DNA from: Dryomyza anilis
Taxonomy: Eukaryota > Arthropoda > Insecta > Diptera > Dryomyzidae
Direction: 5' to 3'
DNA: 64,000 nt
Assembly: GCA_951804985.1 (NCBI GenBank)
Contig: OX638131.1
Span: 91,697,349-91,761,348, forward strand
The notes below the pieces were generated by a model. The model was not told the origin of the DNA, did not search any database, and was given only the letters and a program-made list of their open reading frames with translations. Within the stretch, counting starts at the first letter, position 1; each line of letters starts with the position of its first letter. Shown one piece after another: positions 56,836 to 64,000 of the stretch. Made by a program: the position numbers and the translations under genes.

Positions 56836-57064
56836 CAAAACTCACCACACCAAAACTCACCACACCGAAACTCACCACATCAAAACTCACCACACCGAAA
56901 CTCACCACACCAAAACTCACCACACCAAAACTCACCACACCAAAACTCACCACACCAAAACTCACCACACCGAAACTCACCACACTATAATTCACCACGC
57001 TAACTTCATCACACTAAAACTCACAACACTAAAACTCACAACACTAAAACTCACCACACTAAAA
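56836..57064. repeat. 15-bp minisatellite AAAACTCACCACACC
   Basis: About 15 units of 15 bp, with variants at single positions (CACACC, CACATC, ACACCG). Since 15 is a multiple of three, all frames stay open: TKLTTPKLTTP and NSPHQNSPH on plus, VVSFGVVSFG on minus. There is no start context, no conserved sequence outside the repeat, and no spacers as in a CRISPR. A second short ladder (ATTCTACGGGGAAG) follows at 57090-57150. Confidence 0.95.
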
Positions 57065-57150
57065 CTTCTACTTGAACAGCACTACGGGTAAGAATTCTAC
57101 GGGGAAGAATTCTACCGGGAAGTATTCTACGGGAAAGCGTTTTACGGGAA

Positions 57151-58440
57151 TTATTTTTGTTTTGGTTACTCATTTATAACACCAATAAAAAACTTCACAG
57201 CGAAGCATGGGTCCCTGATACAAATAATAAAAATGTTCTTTATATTAATAAAATCACGCCATATCCTTGCATTCAGAAAATCTTTTCACGAGTCGTACAC
57301 GGATCCAGCTAGTTTTAAATAAGATAAAAATGCTTTGTGCAATTTAGTTTTAAATATTGTTTTTTTTTTTATAATTTAAAACAGTTTTTCTTAATTGTCA
57401 TTTTTAAAATATAAAATTATAAATTATAAACATTAAAGCTAGAACAAGAAAAATGAAAAGATCTTCGGGCTGTGGCAAGAACAAGAATGACCTGCTAGAA
57501 CTTTTGAACAATACTTTTGGATTTCAATTCTTTTTTTATACATTTTTTAATTTATTTTTTAATAATTTAATTTTAAATAAATCAAAAAATGTATAATTTT
57601 AAATTTATAATTTTGTATGAAAATATTTGTATTTTTTTAATGCAGTATTTCATTATAGTTTATATATTTTTAGCATTATTTTTAAATTTCATGTAATATT
57701 TGAATTTATTTATTTTCTAATTTTAATGAATTAATTAATTTTCTTAATTTAGTTGTTTAACATATTTTTCCGTCAAATAACAAATATAAAAATTTAAATT
57801 TTATTTAAAATTGAAATAAGTAAAAAATATGCTATATTTAAAAACATGTTTTTTAATATAATTTATGACATAAATGCTTTACATTGCATGTTGCATTAGT
57901 CGGTCAATTGTAAGTGTTTTGCGTGCTAAATATTGCACAACATAGGCAAGATTCTTACCGACTCCATTACAACAAAAACACATTTGCCAGCACACACACA
58001 CAGACGCACAGTGCAAGCCATACAAACAGAACTGAACAGCATAAAGAACTGAGCCAGCCGAACGCAAACACAACCGCATTTCACACGCATGCAGTCATGC
58101 AGTGAAATTTTAAGTTAGAGACGCAAAAACCGTTGTTGCCTCCTCACTCACTCAGCACGCTAGCTGTCAGTGAAACTTTGCTAGACCGCAAAATGTCATA
58201 CGAAAAAGTTCCGCATGTATGTATTTGTGATGCTTAATTCACGAATAGGGGAGCAACGGCTAAATGCAGCATAATATTTTTGAAGAGCCTAAAAATAGGC
58301 AAAATTTTTGGTAATTCTTAAATAAATTAAAATGGTATTGAAAACCAGAGAACTTTGTATTAAAGTAGAAAAAGAACATTTTTAGAATTTTATTTCCGGA
58401 TACAATTTTAGAACATACCTACTTAAATATGTACATAATA
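57151..58440. other. No gene seen
   Basis: AT-rich except for 57880-58220, where CA-rich sequence opens two 63- to 66-codon frames on opposite strands without domains. Confidence 0.45.
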
Positions 58441-58449
58441 TGAAAATAA

Positions 58450-59065
58450 ACAACTAAAAGTATGCAACACTTTTGAAAAAAGTATTTTTTTCAAATTCCC
58501 TTGTCCTATCATAATATTTACGAATTCTTTTTATTAAAATATTAAATAAAAATATATATTATTAAATTGTTTTTAACATTTATATACATTTATTAAATGC
58601 AATCCTAGAAGTATGCAACTAATAAAATATAAATGAAATCTTCAATTTGTAAATTGAAAATTACTTTTTATAAAAAAAAATGGAATATAAATACAGAAAA
58701 ATAAGTTTTTGCCATTTACATACCTACACAATTTTAAAAGCTACATCTAAAAGTATGCAATACTTTTAAATTTATTTGTTTTGTAATATTATATAAACTA
58801 CTTTTATTAAAATAACAAAGAAATATAAAATTTTGTTTAGTACTTATCATGTGTATGTTGTTTTTAGTTTCAAAAACATGCCTAAAAGTATGCAACAAAA
58901 AAATATTTCTGGGAAATCTTCAATTTTGATGTTGAAAATGTGTATTATGAATAATAATTAAGAGCAATTAACATAAAAGTGTATAAAAAGAACAATTTAT
59001 ATAATTACTTCAAGTTTACCGTAAAATGTAGAAAACATATACCTAGAAGTATGCAAAAAAAAAAG
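58450..59065. repeat. Degenerate tandem repeat of about 150 bp marked by AAGTATGCAA
   Basis: AAGTATGCAA occurs at 58458, 58609, 58751, 58886 and 59047 (spacings 151, 142, 135 and 161). It is usually preceded by CTAAA or CTAGA. GAAATCTTCAATTT-type words occur in two of the intervals. AT-rich and non-coding. Confidence 0.75.
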
Positions 59066-59449
59066 CACAAAAATTTGTACATTTGAAAGTAAAAAATCTA
59101 AAAAACAATGGCATAACATCAACTTCTCCGCTATGCACACAGCCAAATGTAAAAACATGTTTCAACTGTGTGATGGTTTCGGTGTGCGCAACATGTCACT
59201 TGCATGCCTTGGCAACATTTACATTTTGGCCAAGTGTTTTTGGCGCGCGTCATTGATGCGGTTGGTTATACTCGTAAGTACGTTAAGCACACACAGGCAT
59301 ATAATTAAATAAATGCATATGTACATAATATGAAGCCCATCATTATGCATGCTCCTGCAAGGGAATTTTTGTGTATTTAAATGGAACACTAAAAGTTGGG
59401 TAAAGAAATCAAATTTTAATGTATAAGATTTAGATTTACAAAAAAAAAA

Positions 59450-61140
59450 AAAAATATCATCAGTGATAAATTGTCATCAGTGATATATTATTACTAGCGA
59501 TATATAAATTTTCGTGATATAATTACTCACTAATGAATAATTATATCACTTATATTATTTCTCACTAATAATAAATTATATCACTTGGGACAGTTGAGTA
59601 ATTTGGCATGTTTTAATTTATAAGAATTAAAAAAAAAATCATCTGTAATAAATTGTCATCAGTTATGTATTATCAGCAGTGCTAAATAATAATAATTATT
59701 AATATATTATATCACTAGTGATAAATAATATCACTAGTGATAAACTATATTACTAGTGATGGATTATATCACTAGTGATATGAAGATTAAGATATCTTTA
59801 GTGATGCAGTTATGGCCTGTGACAAGACTTGGAGTTAAACACAATTTAATTACTGTAGAATACTCACCAATGATAAAACAAATTACAGTAGTGATAAATA
59901 ATAAATTGTGGTATTATCAGTGCAAAAATTTGTATTATTTGTAAATGCATTATTAATCAAAAATTAATCAGCAGTTATCAAAGTATCACCAGTTTTTTTA
60001 ATTATCACTAATGAAAAATTATAAATAGATTATCAATAGAGTATCACCAGATTATCACCCGATTAACACCAGTTTATCACTAAATTATAACAAAATTATC
60101 ATCATCACATTTTAAACAGTTCTCGGCTTATCAGCAGTGTTACAATTATCACCAGTGATTAAATTGTGTTTTTTGTTATAAAATTATAAAAAAAAAACAA
60201 TTGATAAATTATATCACTAGTGATATAATGATTAAGATATCTTTAGTGATGCAGTTATGACCCGTGACAAGACTTGGAGTTCAACACAATTTAATTACTG
60301 CAGAATACTCACCAATAATAAATCAAATTACAGTAGTGATAAATTATATATTGTGGTATTATCAGTGCAAAAATTTGTATTATTTGTAAATGCATTATTT
60401 ATCAAAAATTAATCACCAGTAATCAAAGTATCACCAGTTTTTTTAATTATCACTAGTGGAAAATTATCACTACTAACAAAATTATCACTATTGAAAAATT
60501 ATCAATATAGTATCACCAGATTATCACCCGATTAACACCAGATTATCACTAAGTTATAACAAAATTATCATCATCACATTTTAAACAGTTCTCAACTTAT
60601 CAGCAGTGTTACAATTATCACCAGTGATTAAATTGTGTTTTTTTTTGTTATAAAATTATAAAAATACACTAGTGATATATTAAATCACTAGTGAATATGA
60701 TAAATTATATATCAATATTATATCACTAGTGATATAATGAATAAGATATCTTTAGTGATACAGTTATGGCCCGTGACTAGATTTGGAGTTAAACACAATT
60801 AATTTACTGTAGAATACTCACCAATGATAAAACAAATAATCGTAGTGATAAATTATAAATTGTAGTATTATCAGTGCAAAAATTTGTATTAATTATAATT
60901 CTTATTAATCAAAATTTAATCACCAGTAATTAAAGTGTCACCAGTTTTTAAATTATCACTAGCGGAAAATTATCAATATCACTAAAGTATAACGAGATTA
61001 TCACCCGATTAACACAAGATTATAACTAAATTATAACAAAATTATCATCATCACATTTTAAACAGTTTTCAACTTATCATCAGTGTTATAATTATCACCA
61101 GTGATTAAATTGTATTTTCTTTTTATAAAATTATAAAAAT
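59450..61140. repeat. Palindrome-rich array with ATCACTAGTGAT and a 445-509-bp higher-order unit
   Basis: The perfect palindrome ATCACTAGTGAT or its halves (TATCACTAG, AGTGATAAAT, TTATCACCAG) recur throughout. Three long units are anchored by GCAGTTATGGCC or a close variant at about 59807, 60252 and 60761. Each contains ACTTGGAGTTAAACACAATT or a variant, AGAATACTCACCAATGATAA, GTATTATCAGTGCAAAAATT, and ATTATCACCCGATTAACACC. The 62-codon frame at 59756-59944 is part of the first unit. Confidence 0.9.
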
Positions 61141-62599
61141 ACAATACAATAAAAAATGAATAACATAAAAATACTATTGTTTGTTTTTCATACAGAATAA
61201 ATTAAGATATTATTGATCATTTGAGGATATTTAAGCATATTATAATGAATATTTCAATAGATGTTACTTATGAATAACTGAATTTCGTAAATGCCTCTCG
61301 TCTGTTTGTCAGTCGGGTTAGGTCTGTGTTTGACCTTTTTCCGAGTTTCTACCCTTCTAAGCTTAATTCTATTTTATAAATGATCTGAAATTGCCAAGCA
61401 AGAAAATAGCACAAAAACCTAAACAGATATCCTTTTTTTTCAACAAAGATTTGTGCAGAATGTTGAGTATTTCTGTGACTATTTTTGTGTTTATTTATAT
61501 GTAAATGTTTGCATTACTCAAAGACTCACATACAATAATATAAAAAAAAATTAAATAAAATAAAAAACACATTAGTCCTTTTTACTTCGTAAGCTGTCAT
61601 TGTTAGATATGTTTTATCTCACAATCTGTTCAAATAAAATTATTACAGGGTTATTTTTGGGCGAATTTATTTTGTTTATGTGCTTTTCTTCGGTTGAAAC
61701 TGTCGGATAGTTGATACGTATATTGTCTGGTGTTTTTGTTGATTTTAATTTTGTTTCTTTTTAGGACCTACTCTAAACGAATTATTTTATTTTAACTTAT
61801 ATTATTCTTATTTTATGTTTTACTATAATGTATTGTTTTCGTGTAAATATATTTTGCTGTTTGAAAAAAAGGAGAATAAAATTTATGTGATACAAATTTT
61901 AGAAAATTTCGCTTTTATTCAAAATGTCCTTAAATTAGTGAAAATGTATCCAGTACTGATAATATATCACTCTTCATAAATTGTAAAAAATTACATGTGC
62001 TCAAAATATCATAATTTTATCATTCGTGATAAAAATAAAGTAGTGAAAATATATCACTCATGAGTAATTGAAAAAATGACAGTGATATAAAGAGTTATAT
62101 CACATGATGAATAATATTAGAAAGTGTTGAAATATTACAATGAAATATTTGTTGTAATAATTTATAAGCATTATTTAAATAATATCAATAATAACATTAC
62201 TAACTAAGTATCAATGATAAAAAAATCACCCAATACACATTATCACTAGTAACATAAAATATCACAAGTTATAAAAAATGTAATATATAAAACATGGTCA
62301 AATATTAAAATTGTTTATATGAAGTCATAATTTTTAAGAATTTTTAAACCATTGATACCAGTGATAATATTGATTTCGATAAAGTGATATAATATCATTA
62401 AATATAAATATTTACCACTGAAACTACATACAAAAAAATATAAATAATTTAAGCGATCGTATACCAGTTATCATCATATTATAAAATATTGTAGAATTGT
62501 AGAATATCCTAGTGATAAAATAACAAGTGATGTTTCTATAAGTGAAATTAGCGACTAATATATCATTAAATGTATATAAAAATAACTGAAATCACAGTA
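61141..62599. other. No gene; scattered ATCACT/AGTGAT words
   Basis: AT-rich. From about 61930 to 62560 short words such as ATATCACTC, AGTGATATAA and ATCACTAGTAAC recur without a fixed period, as if this were an older, decayed part of the array at 59450-61140. Confidence 0.5.
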
Positions 62600-62706
62600 G
62601 CCGCGGTAAATCAATGGTTAGTGCGTTGGACTGCGAGCCGAAAGGTCCCCGGTTCAAGCCTGGACTGGGGCTAACAAAACAACATCTTTTCATAGAAACA
62701 TTTTTA
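62600..62706 (+). mobile_element. tRNA-derived SINE, head fragment
   Basis: GCCGCGGTAAATCAATGGTT, AGTGCGTTGGACTGCGAGCC and the B box GGTTCAAGCCT are followed by the first part of the body (ACAACATCTTTTCATAGAAA). The rest of the element is absent. Confidence 0.85.
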
Positions 62707-62794
62707 TATGAGTAAACATAAGCATATTTAATAATTAATCATAATAATTGATTTTTACTTAAATCATATATTATGAATAAAGACCAAATCATTA

Positions 62795-63118
62795 CACACA
62801 GAAAAATCCTCTTTTGGCATGAGGTTGGAAGAATGAAAAAGTTAGTTTTAAGAACTAACTTCATTCGGTTCAATCGAATGGTTTACAAATTGGCTGACGG
62901 AACTGCCATTTTAGCCTATACACTTGATATATTAGTCTATACACACTCCTAATGGTTCTAAATATGTACTAAATTGTTCTAAAACTGTTCGAAATTGGTT
63001 GCAATACAAACTACAACTCTTTTCATTTTGACAATAACAACCGACTAAGCAGTTGAGGAAACCGAATAAGTTGGTTGGGCAAAGAGTTGGTTGGCGCAAC
63101 AAATCTCTATTCTTTGTG
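62795..63118 (-). mobile_element. CACACAG-family MITE, 324 bp
   Basis: It runs from CACACAGAAAAATCCTCTTT to CTATTCTTTGTG, with TA on both sides (62793-62794, 63119-63120). All internal blocks are present. The 65-codon minus-strand frame at 62932-63129 is this element read as protein. Confidence 0.9.
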
Positions 63119-63120
63119 TA

Positions 63121-64000
63121 TGATAACATATTCTTGGCTTGATATCATGATTAATTTTTGAAAAAATTATGCGTATAGTACATGATTTATGAGAACATTT
63201 ATCTCTTTGTTTCAGTTATCATCAAAAATCTCATCAACAGAATTTTTTATTAATACAATTTAAATAGTATGTAATTTTTTTTATATAAATAGCTATTTTA
63301 TTTTTTATATAGTAACTATTATAATATTACAGTGTATTTTCTATAAATAGCCAAATTCGTTACTGTAAATTATTTCTTGTGACATGAGTGTAAACTCTGT
63401 TAAATGCAAAACATTAAATTGTATTCTGTCGAATTTGAATTTGAAAACTGTGACATTTAAAATAAAACACCAGTGAAATATTTTTAACTATAACGCAAAA
63501 TGTGTGCACTTAAAGTATATCAACGTTAGTTAAATAACATCAGTAAAATATACGCAATAATAATAAAATCATCACAGAGATACAAACAGCTAACATCAAT
63601 ATTAATATTTGACATGTTTTGTAAATATACCTAATAAGCGCATCACTGGATATTAATCTCTTTAAGCGCAATAAAGTTAGTGAAACAAACAGGCACTCAA
63701 ATGCTGTAAGGATATAAAGGATAATTGTATGTATATACAGGATATACATGTATTTGCATAGCACAACAAGGCGCATAGAATTGCGTACGTAGAACGCAAA
63801 ACAAATAGATGACGGCTAAAAATTAATGTTGTTTGTGAAGCAAAGCACAAAAATCAACAAGAAAATATAGGACATGCAGGACATAACAACTGACAAATTA
63901 GAAGAAATAAATACAAGCGTTCGTTCGTGTGTACGTGCGTGCGTGAATGTGGTTGCAACTGCAATCACGTGCACGTACTTTACATGCACAAATGCACACG
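63121..64000. other. No gene seen
   Basis: AT-rich, with a CGTTCGTTCGTGTGTACGTG tract at 63919-63938. The minus-strand frame at 63540-63776 (78 codons) is hydrophobic and unsupported. Confidence 0.45.

Noticed and set aside
56836..57064. Possible CRISPR array
   Set aside because: The 15-bp units are contiguous without spacers and the genome is a fly; it is a minisatellite.

Overview
The window looks like nuclear DNA of a higher dipteran (schizophoran) fly. It is very AT-rich, has no bacterial-style gene packing, and is filled with degraded insect transposable elements: mariner-like elements, jockey-like and RTE-like non-LTR retrotransposons, tRNA-derived SINEs, Helentron-associated elements of the mini-me/DINE-1 type with GTCT/CAGA microsatellites, and MITEs. 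The species cannot be named from sequence alone.

Only one host gene is convincing: an apparently intronless gene on the minus strand (29500 to 27464). It encodes a 678-residue secreted protein with a signal peptide, a Gly-rich region, a four-cysteine helical core and a long Ser/Glu repeat tail. A TATA box, an initiator-like site and a close AATAAA signal frame it. Everything else that reads as an open frame is a transposon remnant, a simple repeat or chance.

Layout. 1-8 kb: a decayed mariner-like element (658-1794), a dispersed repeat, a small TA-flanked MITE, a four-unit tandem array of about 264 bp (4130-5175) and a second, deleted mariner copy (6944-7675). 8-12 kb: two Helentron-associated elements in opposite orientation with a SINE between them, then the first complete copy of a CACACAG-ended MITE. 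12-18 kb: AT-rich DNA, then a dead RTE-like retrotransposon in which one reverse-transcriptase segment has been amplified in tandem. 19-23 kb: two low-copy tandem arrays, a long hairpin and MITE-derived satellite-like DNA. 24.8-26.3 kb: a degenerate short-motif array. 27.4-29.6 kb: the gene. 30-38 kb: SINEs and jockey-like remnants; one jockey-like copy carries three MITEs of three kinds. 39-40 kb: a 9-bp minisatellite. 41-46 kb: a cluster of CACACAG MITEs. 49-52 kb: a second hairpin, SINEs and nested MITEs. 54-57 kb: minisatellites and a (TA)n tract. 58-62 kb: repeats built on AAGTATGCAA and on the palindrome ATCACTAGTGAT. 62.6-63.1 kb: a last SINE head and MITE.

No tRNA, rRNA or CRISPR locus and no multi-gene system was found. 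The biologically interesting material is the secreted protein and how the repeats formed: fold-back derivatives of the mariner element, nested insertions that can be ordered in time, internal amplification of retrotransposon and MITE segments, and a SINE lineage with a duplicated tRNA arm. All family names rest on visible motifs and remembered family features; no database search was possible.
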